A DNA stretch of 12,818 nt, taken from Thermoprotei archaeon. GTDB lineage: Archaea; Thermoproteota; Thermoprotei_A; Marsarchaeales; UBA168. The translations under genes and the position numbers were made by a program. Shown piece after piece: positions 6,342 to 12,796 of this stretch (position 1 is its first letter; each line of letters opens with the position of its first letter). The stretch is from contig DSEZ01000147.1 in NCBI GenBank assembly GCA_011055275.1, forward strand, positions 1-12,818, in the 5' to 3' direction. The notes under the pieces were generated by a model. That model ran no database searches, was not told the DNA's origin, and worked only from the letters and a program-made list of their open reading frames with translations.

Positions 6342-6360
6342 AATAGTAGGGGGAGACCGA

Positions 6361-6370
6361 CTTTAAAGCT
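6361..6370 (-). promoter_or_regulatory. box A for tRNA-Pro
   Basis: AGCTTTAAAG on the minus strand is centred about 24 bases before the first base of tRNA-Pro (6341). It overlaps the last codons and stop of the NAC gene. Confidence 0.45.
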
Positions 6371-6740
6371 TGACCTGACCTCGCTTCTTGAGCTCCATGA
6401 GCGCACCCGCTATATCACCGTGCGCTTTTATGAGCGCTTGCCTTGCCTTCTCCTTGTCAACCCCAGCCTGTGAGGCAACGAACTCAACGTCGTCCTCTGG
6501 CACTTGAATCTCGGCCTGCTTCCCTTCTCCCTCTTCCTTTCCTTTTCTGGTAACCTCACCACCTAGCACCTGAAAACCCGCTTCTCCGACTTTTCCCCCT
6601 ATTTCAAGCACCTTGGGGTGATCAATTTCGATGATCTCATCCTGCGCCTGTATTATCACCTTCTCGACATTTGGCACCTCGTTAAGCGATATCCCGAGCC
6701 TTTTCATGGCCCTTAGCGCTTCGCGATTAGACAACGTCAA
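6363..6740 (-). CDS. nac: nascent polypeptide-associated complex protein (alpha-NAC)
   Basis: Archaeal NAC forms a homodimer that binds nascent chains at the ribosome exit. The 125-residue protein has the expected two parts: a NAC domain (about residues 10-65), with MKRLGISLNEVPNVEKVIIQ and HPKVLEIGGKVGEAGFQVLGG, and a C-terminal UBA domain (about 83-121), with EDDVEFVASQAGVDKEKARQ and GDIAGALMELKK, joined by a Lys/Glu-rich linker. The start is TTG at 6740, overlapping the upstream TGA (TTGA). It is the last gene of the PAN - PUA - NAC operon, so nascent-chain binding and proteasomal unfolding are expressed together. Confidence 0.93.
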   Translation of the reverse strand: MTLSNREALRAMKRLGISLNEVPNVEKVIIQAQDEIIEIDHPKVLEIGGKVGEAGFQVLGGEVTRKGKEEGEGKQAEIQVPEDDVEFVASQAGVDKEKARQALIKAHGDIAGALMELKKRGQVKL

Positions 6741-7192
6741 TTCCTCTGTTTAACCACTGGCACAGCACTTAAATGTAACACCTCTTCTGACGACCAGGCA
6801 GCCCTTCCCCAGCCCAGAAGCTCTCCCTTCGAGTTAAGTATGACCACCTCCTCTCCCGCGTAAAACCTTCCAACCCCTTTCACGTGCTTCGCGAAGAGGC
6901 TCCTTCCCTTCTTTATGAACTCCCCTACCTCATCCGAAGCTATCACGTATTTTTCGGTTCCAAACTGCGCAAGCCTTTGGGCGCCTGATCTGGTGAGGTT
7001 TATCAGGGAATCCCTTCCAAACGTGCAAAGGAGATCACCGTTGAGCTTGACCCCTCTGAGCGTCCCCCTCCGCGACCTCAATACCTGGCTTCCATCGGGA
7101 AAAAGACCTCTTCCCGTGCCAGGACCGAACTGGTAATCAGCTATGGTCCTCACCTGCTCAAGGTCTAAGGCGGCCTCAGAGATACCCGACAC
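6737..7192 (-). CDS. PUA-domain RNA-binding protein next to NAC
   Basis: This 151-residue protein has an N-terminal region with [21 protein letters not shown] (residues 14-34), characteristic of an archaeal family related to the C-terminal RNA-binding part of archaeosine tRNA-guanine transglycosylases. The PUA domain itself is about residues 80-148 ([20 protein letters not shown], then [26 protein letters not shown]). It carries no catalytic motif, so it is expected to bind RNA only. In many archaea a gene of this family sits beside NAC (from memory), as here. The GTG start at 7192 overlaps the end of PAN by 17 bases; a second GTG (residue 14) is possible. Confidence 0.8.
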   Translation of the reverse strand: MSGISEAALDLEQVRTIADYQFGPGTGRGLFPDGSQVLRSRRGTLRGVKLNGDLLCTFGRDSLINLTRSGAQRLAQFGTEKYVIASDEVGEFIKKGRSLFAKHVKGVGRFYAGEEVVILNSKGELLGWGRAAWSSEEVLHLSAVPVVKQRN

Positions 7193-8354
7193 CGCTTATC
7201 CCCTTTTCCTTCCTTCTCACAAAGGCCAGCGCTTCCTTCAGGTCGTTCATGTTGACCGCCTTAGCTCCCCTTCTTATGGCGTTCATTCCCGCCTCGGTAA
7301 CCAATTCTTTCAGATCAGCACCGCTCATTCCTTCAGTGGAGCTTATAAGGTAGGCCATATCGACCTCACCGTTCAGCTTTATCTTCTTCAGGTACAGGTT
7401 CAATATCTCCTCCCTTCCTGCTTTATCCGGGAGCGGCACCTCCACAAGCCTATCGAAGCGGCCTGGCCTAAGTATGGCGGGATCCAATATATCCAACCTG
7501 TTTGTGGCCCCTATTATCTTAACGTCTCCAAGTGGATCAAATCCATCTATCTCGGCAAGGAGCTGCATCAAGGTCCTTTGCACTTCCCTTTCCCCACTCA
7601 CGGAGGCATCAAGCCTCTTCGAGGCAACGGCGTCTATCTCGTCAATGAATATTATGCTTGGGCTCTTTTTCTTCGCCAAGTCAAAGAGCTCTCTCGTGAG
7701 CCTTGCGCCTTCGCCAACGAACTTCTGCACGAGCTCAGAGCCCACAAGCCTAATAAACGTAGCATCCGCTTCATGAGCAACTGCCTTAACCAGCATGGTC
7801 TTACCGCATCCTGGAGGACCATAGAGAAGCACGGCCTTTGGGGGCTCTATGCCTATCTCCCTGAAAAGCTCGGGCTTTTTGAGCGGAAGCTCGACGGCCT
7901 CGCGCAGAAGCTGCATCTGAACCTGCAATCCTCCTATATCTGCGTAGGTAACCTTGGGTCTCTCCACTACCTCCATCAGCTTTACAAAGGTATCCTCCGA
8001 ACGGGGCAACAGCTCCACGATGGCAGAGCCCCTTTGGTTAAGGGCGACCCTATCTCCTGGCTTCAGCTTGTTTTGACCTATGGCGCTGGTCACGTAGACA
8101 ACTAGGTTAGGCCCACTGCTGCTCTTTACCACGGCGCGACCATTAGGAAGGACGTCCATCACAACGGCCTCTATAAGCGGCGGCGAAAGTGCCTTCTCCT
8201 TGTCCTGCTCCAGCTGGTTTATGTACTCTTTCAGCCTCTCCACTTCCTCCTTAAGCGAACTTACCTGCTCTTTGAGAACCCCTATCTCTTTTTCCTCGTC
8301 TTGAGCGCTTTCTCCCTCAAGAGGCCCAAAGTCGTCCAGTGCCTTGTCTGACAT
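7176..8354 (-). CDS. pan: proteasome-activating nucleotidase PAN
   Basis: PAN is the hexameric AAA+ ATPase that unfolds substrates and feeds them into the archaeal 20S proteasome. The 392-residue protein has an N-terminal coiled coil (about 20-55), the SPPL segment with the cis-proline linker (57-60), an OB domain (60-118) and an AAA+ domain: Walker A GPPGCGKT (179-186), pore loop KFVG (211-214), Walker B IIFIDE (234-239), sensor-1 ATNR (283-286) and arginine fingers in RPGRFDR (296-302). The C-terminus is VGYL: the penultimate Tyr of the HbYX gate-opening motif is present, but the residue before it is Gly, not a bulky hydrophobic. It is the first gene of the PAN - PUA - NAC operon. Confidence 0.95.
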   Translation of the reverse strand: MSDKALDDFGPLEGESAQDEEKEIGVLKEQVSSLKEEVERLKEYINQLEQDKEKALSPPLIEAVVMDVLPNGRAVVKSSSGPNLVVYVTSAIGQNKLKPGDRVALNQRGSAIVELLPRSEDTFVKLMEVVERPKVTYADIGGLQVQMQLLREAVELPLKKPELFREIGIEPPKAVLLYGPPGCGKTMLVKAVAHEADATFIRLVGSELVQKFVGEGARLTRELFDLAKKKSPSIIFIDEIDAVASKRLDASVSGEREVQRTLMQLLAEIDGFDPLGDVKIIGATNRLDILDPAILRPGRFDRLVEVPLPDKAGREEILNLYLKKIKLNGEVDMAYLISSTEGMSGADLKELVTEAGMNAIRRGAKAVNMNDLKEALAFVRRKEKGISGVGYL

Positions 8355-8375
8355 GAGTTAAACCCGGAGAGAACG

Positions 8376-8382
8376 CTTTAAC
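8376..8382 (-). promoter_or_regulatory. box A for the PAN operon
   Basis: GTTAAAG on the minus strand, preceded by an A-rich stretch, is centred 25 bases before the PAN ATG at 8354. No Shine-Dalgarno is seen, so a leaderless start is likely. Confidence 0.35.
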
Positions 8383-8401
8383 TTTTTCTACGAAACAAAC
8401 G

Positions 8402-8408
8402 CATATAT
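8402..8408 (+). promoter_or_regulatory. box A for MBF1
   Basis: CATATAT is centred 23 bases before the ATG at 8428, matching the spacing expected of a leaderless archaeal transcript. The 73-base gap is shared with the divergent PAN promoter. Confidence 0.45.
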
Positions 8409-8427
8409 CTCACTGGATGTATTTTTC

Positions 8428-8988
8428 ATGGATTTCTGCGAAATATGTGGGGCGCCCATAAGGGGAAAGCCCTACATTGTTTACATAGAGGGAGCCAAGC
8501 TTAAGGTATGCGAGAAATGCGCTAAGAAGGCAGACTCCATAATCGAGAAGCCCACGGCTCCCCAGCCCGTGAAGACCCAACCCGCAAGACCGTTTGCATC
8601 GCAGCCCAGCCACGCAAGGAGCCCATCTCATAATCAAGGCCTAAGACCTAGGCCTAGGCCCCAAGCTCCCGTGCCCCAAGACACCATATTGGACGAAAAC
8701 TACGGGGAAATCATAAGGCGCGCCAGAGAAGAAAGGGGAATGACGCCAGAACAACTAGCCAAAAAGCTCAACGAAAAAGAGTCGGTCATAAGAAGAGTCG
8801 AAGAGGGGAAGTTAAGACCACCCGAGCTTCTCATAAATAAGCTGGAGAAAGAGCTCGAAGTGAAGATAAGGGCCTCTCCTCCTCCTTCTCCTGTCTCGCC
8901 CAAAGCGAATAACGATGGAATAACGCTAAAGGACGTGGCAAAGCTCAGAGATGAAGCTCGAGCCTATCGTTGCTCTTCCATCCTATGA
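8428..8988 (+). CDS. mbf1: archaeal multiprotein bridging factor 1 (aMBF1)
   Basis: Archaeal MBF1 has a zinc ribbon and a Cro/XRE-type helix-turn-helix and has been linked to ribosome binding. Here the ribbon uses Cys4, Cys7, Cys28 and Cys31 (FCEICG, VCEKCA). A long Pro/Arg/Gln-rich linker (about 40-86, including RPRPRPQ) follows, then the HTH region (about 90-150), containing RRAREERGMTPEQLAKKL and VIRRVEEGKLRP. The family normally ends shortly after an I-T-L-x-D-V motif; here GITLKDVAKLRDE continues for about 13 further residues to the stop. That extra tail lies in the 44-base overlap with the convergent HD gene and may reflect loss of the original stop. Length, 186, is slightly above the usual value. 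Confidence 0.92.
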   Translation: MDFCEICGAPIRGKPYIVYIEGAKLKVCEKCAKKADSIIEKPTAPQPVKTQPARPFASQPSHARSPSHNQGLRPRPRPQAPVPQDTILDENYGEIIRRAREERGMTPEQLAKKLNEKESVIRRVEEGKLRPPELLINKLEKELEVKIRASPPPSPVSPKANNDGITLKDVAKLRDEARAYRCSSIL

Positions 8989-9511
8989 GCGATGGCACCG
9001 ACGATTTCTCGTAGATCTCCCGCATGTCTTCTATCAGCTTTTTAGCCATATTCCATTGTACAGAGCCCTTTCCGAACTCCCTCTCGAACCTTGCCAGCAC
9101 GTGATCGGGTCCTAATATGGACGTACCCTCGACCAGTTTATCGGCAAAGGACACTATCTTTTCTTCAATGGTTTGTGGCACGTAAGCCCTTTTGGGCAAG
9201 CCGAGCTGCACTGCCTGTTCCTCCGTTATCCCCGCGCCTACGTGCCTTTCCACGGCCAAGAGGAGCTGCCTTGGATATCCAAGCCCTTCTAGGTACTCTG
9301 CTCCTTTCACGGCGTGCGCCACTCCCTTGGTAAACGCCCTCCCTACGTCATGAAGAAGGGCTGCCTTGACGGCTAGGTCCTCATCAACACTAAGCCCGAG
9401 CCCCTTGGCAGACTTCACCAACTCATAAGCCACAAACGACGTGACGAGGCAGTGGGCTACGACCGCGGAGTTGGCCCCCGCGCGCTTTAATACCCCTAGG
9501 CCCTCCTTCAC
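8945..9511 (-). CDS. HD-domain phosphohydrolase, archaeal TIGR00295-like
   Basis: HD-superfamily metal-dependent phosphohydrolase of a conserved archaeal type; substrate unknown. Numbered from the GTG at 9511, the 188-residue protein shows VVAHCL (His20), ALLHDVGRAF (His54-Asp55, the name-giving pair), HAVKGAEYL (His66), ERHVGAG (His90) and VSFADKLV (Asp124), a complete set of metal ligands. I chose GTG 9511 because it overlaps the TFE stop as GTGA and is preceded by AAGGAAGGA, a strong Shine-Dalgarno. A longer frame back to 9625 would overlap TFE by 118 bases and add unconserved residues. It is the last gene of the Trm56 - TFE - HD operon, and its 3' end overlaps MBF1. Confidence 0.82.
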   Translation of the reverse strand: MKEGLGVLKRAGANSAVVAHCLVTSFVAYELVKSAKGLGLSVDEDLAVKAALLHDVGRAFTKGVAHAVKGAEYLEGLGYPRQLLLAVERHVGAGITEEQAVQLGLPKRAYVPQTIEEKIVSFADKLVEGTSILGPDHVLARFEREFGKGSVQWNMAKKLIEDMREIYEKSSVPSLIGWKSNDRLELHL

Positions 9512-10119
9512 GATTCCTTCCTTTGCCCTGATATACTCTCCAATAGCTGGGTAAGCCGGGATATCTCCGACCTTAGCCTCTCCACTACCTCCTTGTTGTC
9601 TTGGGCCTGAAGTTGAGTCCCACAATCAGTGCACCTAAATCCATATTCCAGCGCCTCCTCAAAAGTGTAGCGCTTTCCGTCCTTCGGACAGTAAAAGAAG
9701 GAATGAGATGTCTCGTATTGAAGCCTCTTGTTCAGTATTTCTATGACCTTCTTGATGCGCTGCTGTATGAGGTAGTTTATGTTATTCATGTCAAGTTTCC
9801 AAAAGTAGGCGTACCACTTCTGGTTTGGTATCTTTCTTTTCTCGAAGGTCACCATTCCGTTGGCGTAGAGCTCGTTGAGCTCAGTTCTCACCGTGTTGAC
9901 CTTAACGCCTATGAGCGCCGCCAGGTCATCATCGGAGACGGCTTCGCCGCTTTCCAGGTTCTTTATTATCCCGCTTATGACGGGGTTTCCCTTGGAGTGA
10001 AGAAGTATTGGAACGAGCTCCTCTATGGTCTTAGCGTCAAGGCCAACTTGGCCGGTCTTCTCAGCGGACTTCTCGCTGGACGCTTTCCTTGTCCTGCGCT
10101 TTGACGACAATTTTTCCAT
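9508..10119 (-). CDS. tfe: transcription factor E, alpha subunit (TFE)
   Basis: TFE assists promoter melting by archaeal RNA polymerase, like the alpha subunit of eukaryotic TFIIE. The 203-residue protein has a Lys/Ser-rich tail (1-25), a winged-helix domain (about 28-115, with SDDDLAALIGVKVNTVRTEL and the end WYAYFWKL), a helical linker and a zinc ribbon (YCPKDGKRYTFEEALEYG, then FRCTDCG; Cys144, Asp147, Cys163, Cys166). The second ligand position is Asp rather than Cys, as I recall in Sulfolobus TFE, so this points to lineage rather than damage. The ATG at 10119 lies inside the Trm56 gene (59-base overlap); no later start fits before the winged helix. The stop is coupled to the HD gene. Confidence 0.93.
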   Translation of the reverse strand: MEKLSSKRRTRKASSEKSAEKTGQVGLDAKTIEELVPILLHSKGNPVISGIIKNLESGEAVSDDDLAALIGVKVNTVRTELNELYANGMVTFEKRKIPNQKWYAYFWKLDMNNINYLIQQRIKKVIEILNKRLQYETSHSFFYCPKDGKRYTFEEALEYGFRCTDCGTQLQAQDNKEVVERLRSEISRLTQLLESISGQRKES

Positions 10120-10624
10120 CCTTCGAAGGCAATATAGTTAGGAATGCGCCATTAAACCTTTTCATAAGCTCCCGCCCCTCGAACAATCTGTCCAAGAAGA
10201 CCGCCAAAGCGGCCACTTCAGAGTGAGGTTGATGGCCAACCGCAACGTTATAATCAGCTAGGTCATACACGTCACGAGGAACCTTTGAAGAACCCACGAA
10301 AACCATGACGCTTTCCTCGGCGCTTATCTGACCAATGATTGATTGAATGTCCTGCCCGTACATGGTAAGGTGAACCAGTTTTCCTCCCGCTTGTTTCCAC
10401 TTCTTTATTTCCGCGGCGTAGTCATCTATCCAGCTTACCCAGAAATCACCGCCCCACGTCTTGTTAACATGCACCAGGGAGCGAATCAAGGAGGGATCGC
10501 GCTCTCCGTAAACGTACATGCCCTCAGCGCCAAACGCCCTAGCCACAAGCCCAACGTGGGTGCTTATCCTCTTATCCCTGTCTCTCCTATGCCCATACCT
10601 GAGGACCACGACCCTCATAGTCAT
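10061..10624 (-). CDS. trm56: tRNA (cytidine(56)-2'-O)-methyltransferase Trm56
   Basis: Trm56 is an archaeal SPOUT methyltransferase that 2'-O-methylates C56 in the T loop of tRNAs. The 187-residue sequence matches the family along its length: LRYGHRRDRDKRISTHVGLV (residues 8-27), WGGDFWV, GGKLVHLTMYG (80-90), the knot segment VMVFVGSSKVPRDVYDLADY and the highly conserved NVAVGHQPHSEVAALAVFLD. The ATG at 10624 is followed by another ATG two codons later. It begins 35 bases after the 3' end of tRNA-Ser, with only a weak TATA-like element between, so read-through from the tRNA promoter is possible. The operon continues into TFE and the HD protein. Confidence 0.93.
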   Translation of the reverse strand: MTMRVVVLRYGHRRDRDKRISTHVGLVARAFGAEGMYVYGERDPSLIRSLVHVNKTWGGDFWVSWIDDYAAEIKKWKQAGGKLVHLTMYGQDIQSIIGQISAEESVMVFVGSSKVPRDVYDLADYNVAVGHQPHSEVAALAVFLDRLFEGRELMKRFNGAFLTILPSKDGKIVVKAQDKESVQREVR

Positions 10625-10659
10625 AACCGCTCATCCGCCTAAGAGCTTTCTCATATCCG

Positions 10660-10745
10660 CGCCGGGGACGGGATTTGAACCCGTGCGGCCACAAAGGACC
10701 ACGGGCTTAGCGAGCCCGCTCCATACCAGGCTAGGAGACCCCGGC
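10660..10745 (-). tRNA. tRNA-Ser (anticodon GCT)
   Basis: The 86-base type II tRNA has acceptor GCCGGGG paired with CCCCGGC and discriminator G, a three-pair D stem, T arm ACGGG-TTCAAAT-CCCGT and a long variable arm with a GGTC/GGCC stem, as expected for serine. The anticodon stem CGGGC/GCCCG encloses the seven-base loop TCGCTAA, so positions 34-36 are GCT and positions 37-38 are AA. Position 33, almost always T, is C, and position 32 is T: the reverse of the usual CT. No intron and no encoded CCA. Confidence 0.9.
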
Positions 10746-10748
10746 ATG

Positions 10749-10755
10749 AAAAAAA
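10749..10755 (-). terminator. T-tract after the radical SAM gene
   Basis: Seven consecutive T on the minus strand lie 37 bases after the radical SAM stop and immediately before tRNA-Ser. Such tracts are sufficient for termination in many archaea. It lies between the tRNA box A and the tRNA 5' end. Confidence 0.35.
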
Positions 10756-10762
10756 GCACCTT

Positions 10763-10772
10763 TAGTTTTAAG
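10763..10772 (-). promoter_or_regulatory. box A for tRNA-Ser
   Basis: CTTAAAACTA on the minus strand is centred about 23 bases before the first base of tRNA-Ser at 10745. Confidence 0.4.
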
Positions 10773-10791
10773 GGTTTAGCCCAGATCGAGC

Positions 10792-12357
10792 CTATCCAGG
10801 TATGTGGAATGCCTTATCCACGTCAAAACCCATGCTCTTTCCCCACTTCTCCATGTAGTGGAGTATTATGAAGGGCCCTATGGAGACAAGCGCCCTAAGC
10901 ACCGGGCGCAGGTAAGGTGGCACCGACTTCACCGCTTGACTGAAGTACATGGCCTCCTTCGCCGTGTGCCTCCAAGTCCTGTAAAGCAGCGCGAAGCGAG
11001 CCTCGGTCATCTCCTTGCCGACGTTGAAGAACTGCTCGCCGCTTAGGACGGCCAGCGGCACAAAGGAAAGCGGAACGGCCACGAAATGCGCCTTGGGCCC
11101 TATCTTCTCTGGAAGTTCCCTCTCCATCTTATCAATGAGCCTAACGCTGTCCCAAACATCCTCCTCGGTTTCTCCTGGAAGGCCCATTATCATGGTGTAG
11201 GCCGGGAACCAGTAGTTCTCGTTAAAGGTCTTGGTGCCCTCGAAAACCACCTTTTCCCACTCAGAGGGCGAGAAGGGAAGCATCTTGTTCCTCATGTACT
11301 TCGCAAGGAGCTCTCCCGAAGCGGTTTCGAGACCGGGCTGTATCCCTATCCAGTTATCAGGACCTGCCTTAAGCACCGGAGAAAGCCTTGGCAGCAGCTT
11401 CTCGTCGGCTATCACTGGCGCTATGGTACCATGAGTAGGGTTGCTGTGGGTAACGCCCTTGAAGGACATTATCGCCTGAAACATCTCAACTATGGCGTCC
11501 GTGTTAGGATAGAAGTGCCTCTTGTCCTCAAGTTTGTACAGGAATATGTCGTCGCTATGTGCCCAGATGGCCGGCTTCCCTCCCTTAACGTTAACCTCGA
11601 CTTCCTTCAGTATCTTGTCAAGGTCCATGTACCTTGCGCTTCTCACGTTCGGTGCACAGAACTGGCACCCCCTTCCGCAGCCCCTCATCACCTCAACCAT
11701 GCCATTCATGGCCGGATTGACTATGGGAGGTATGTCCTCTACCTTGGGCCACCCAAGTACCTTGTAGTTCTTGGGAAGAGACCCATCTTCGGCCTTCTTG
11801 AAAACGTCAACGGCCACGTGGTCGAGCTCCCCTTGAACTAGGTTATCTATGGGAAGGGTCTCAAGAATGTCGCGCCTCGTATCCAGCTGCCAAGCCCCTG
11901 GGCCTCCAACGACTATCTTCGCGTTCTTCCCCTTAGCCTTCCTTATGGCGTCGGCCTGCTGCACAAGCTCAAGAAACCTCTTCTTAGTGTAAGACGTGTA
12001 CTGCCCGCCGAAAGTGAACATCATGGTGACGGGGCCAAGGCCCAAGGGATCCATGGTTGATATGCCGATTATCTTTGTCCTCTCGTCAACGAACTGCGTC
12101 AGGTGGTCGGGATCCGTCACGACAATCTCCTCGCTGGGGAAGCCCTTGAGAAGTGCGGCCTCAAGCTTTCTAATACCATAAGGGGCGTAAATGGCAACGC
12201 CATTCCTCGTTGGAAGCGGCGTGGCTATGAAGTCAAAGAGCCTTTCCGGTACCCTTTCGACTGGTGCACACCCGAAGAAATCGGCAAGTGGTATGTTCCT
12301 GTACTCGCTCATCATTGTCTTATCCGTTGTGAGCACTATCTCTGGCAACTCGGTCAT
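10792..12357 (-). CDS. radical SAM protein with cobalamin-binding-like N-terminal domain
   Basis: This 521-residue protein has the architecture of B12-type radical SAM enzymes. A Rossmann-like N-terminal region (about 50-200) includes KIIGISTMDPLGLGPVT, AKIVVGGPGAWQ and LVQGELD. The radical SAM core begins at MRGCGRGCQFC (Cys227, Cys231, Cys234), the CxxxCxxC ligands of a 4Fe-4S cluster, and continues with the IQPGLET and MIMGLPGETEEDVWDSVRLI strands and helices. A C-terminal extension (about 440-521) has hydrophobic helices. The classical cobalamin motif DxHxxG is not seen, so B12 binding may be base-off or absent. The family is annotated only generally; candidate chemistry includes methylation or C-C bond formation on lipid, in the manner of the Grs/Tes lipid enzymes, but that is speculation. 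Its ATG overlaps the preceding stop (ATGA). Confidence 0.85.
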   Translation of the reverse strand: MTELPEIVLTTDKTMMSEYRNIPLADFFGCAPVERVPERLFDFIATPLPTRNGVAIYAPYGIRKLEAALLKGFPSEEIVVTDPDHLTQFVDERTKIIGISTMDPLGLGPVTMMFTFGGQYTSYTKKRFLELVQQADAIRKAKGKNAKIVVGGPGAWQLDTRRDILETLPIDNLVQGELDHVAVDVFKKAEDGSLPKNYKVLGWPKVEDIPPIVNPAMNGMVEVMRGCGRGCQFCAPNVRSARYMDLDKILKEVEVNVKGGKPAIWAHSDDIFLYKLEDKRHFYPNTDAIVEMFQAIMSFKGVTHSNPTHGTIAPVIADEKLLPRLSPVLKAGPDNWIGIQPGLETASGELLAKYMRNKMLPFSPSEWEKVVFEGTKTFNENYWFPAYTMIMGLPGETEEDVWDSVRLIDKMERELPEKIGPKAHFVAVPLSFVPLAVLSGEQFFNVGKEMTEARFALLYRTWRHTAKEAMYFSQAVKSVPPYLRPVLRALVSIGPFIILHYMEKWGKSMGFDVDKAFHIPG

Positions 12358-12767
12358 CTCGTGTACTTGGCCTTGATGCTGCGCTTTTTCTCGCTGATCC
12401 AGCGGGAAAGCGATCCCAACGTGGTTTCATCAACCCTCTGATTGTAAACCACGTAATCCCTGGTCCAGAGCGACGGGAGCTTCTTGAGCTCTGGAAAATG
12501 AGACCTCAAAGCCCCAGAGGTCCTTGCCCTTACGTGAGCGAGGGCATTGTGTGGGGCGACCTTCGGGTCGACGCCAAGCTCCAGGTAGACGGCGTTCGGG
12601 TATATAACGCGCTTTCCAACCTCAAAGCCCTTTTCAGCGGCGGCGTCGTTTATGAGCTGCTCTAGCTTCTCCCTTATGCTTCCCACCAGCACTGATTTCC
12701 TTCTCTTGGTCTCCCAGAAGAAGGAATACCACAGCCTCTGTTGATATACCAAATTTATCGACAACAT
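12354..12767 (-). CDS. TnpA-like (IS200/IS605) protein lacking catalytic residues
   Basis: This 137-residue protein resembles Y1 HUH transposases of the IS200/IS605 family: KRRKSVLVGSIREKLEQLI (residues 21-39) corresponds to the family's YRRKVLVG-x-x-x-x-x-L-K-x-I-I, AAAEKGFEV to the next strand, and FPELKKLPSLWTRDY (91-105) to E-F-x-x-L-K-x-x-x-LW(T/S). The strand that should read DHIHxL reads NAVYLEL (58-64), so both HUH histidines are gone. The helix that should carry the nucleophile (QYIENQ) reads RWISEK, with Trp123 in place of Tyr. The frame is intact, with no TnpB and no obvious flanking hairpins. The start is ATG 12767, though TTG at 12752 fits the TATA box (12777-12784) better. The stop overlaps the radical SAM start. 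Family assignment is by eye; the catalytic loss is inferred from that alignment. Confidence 0.6.
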   Translation of the reverse strand: MLSINLVYQQRLWYSFFWETKRRKSVLVGSIREKLEQLINDAAAEKGFEVGKRVIYPNAVYLELGVDPKVAPHNALAHVRARTSGALRSHFPELKKLPSLWTRDYVVYNQRVDETTLGSLSRWISEKKRSIKAKYTR

Positions 12768-12776
12768 TATAACGGG

Positions 12777-12784
12777 CTTTTATA
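12777..12784 (-). promoter_or_regulatory. box A for the TnpA-like - radical SAM operon
   Basis: The element TTATAAAA on the minus strand (TTTTATAA on plus) is centred about 28 bases before the TTG at 12752 and about 13 before the ATG at 12767. Archaeal spacing would therefore put transcription start near 12755, favouring the TTG start, unless a further upstream element is used. Confidence 0.35.
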
Positions 12785-12796
12785 AGCGTATCTGTG

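Noticed and set aside
7143..8105. Long (320 codon) plus-strand ORF
   Set aside because: It lies entirely opposite PAN and the start of the PUA gene, both strongly supported, and its product has no recognisable motif.
8638..8662. Short repeat CCTAGG CCTAGG
   Set aside because: It encodes the Arg-Pro repeats of the MBF1 linker and is too short to be a regulatory or mobile repeat.
9512..9625. Longer N-terminus of the HD protein
   Set aside because: It would overlap TFE by 118 bases with unconserved residues, whereas GTG at 9511 has a strong Shine-Dalgarno and a stop-start overlap.
9619..9690. Missing cysteine in the TFE zinc ribbon (C-x2-D)
   Set aside because: Considered as damage, but Sulfolobus TFE, as I recall it, also has Asp at this place; it reads as a lineage trait.
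10518..10871. Plus-strand ORF containing APGTGFEPVRPQ
   Set aside because: It is the antisense translation of tRNA-Ser and the start of Trm56, not a protein gene.
11086..11841. 251-codon plus-strand ORF
   Set aside because: Antisense to the radical SAM core, which has intact catalytic motifs; typical shadow frame of a GC-balanced gene.
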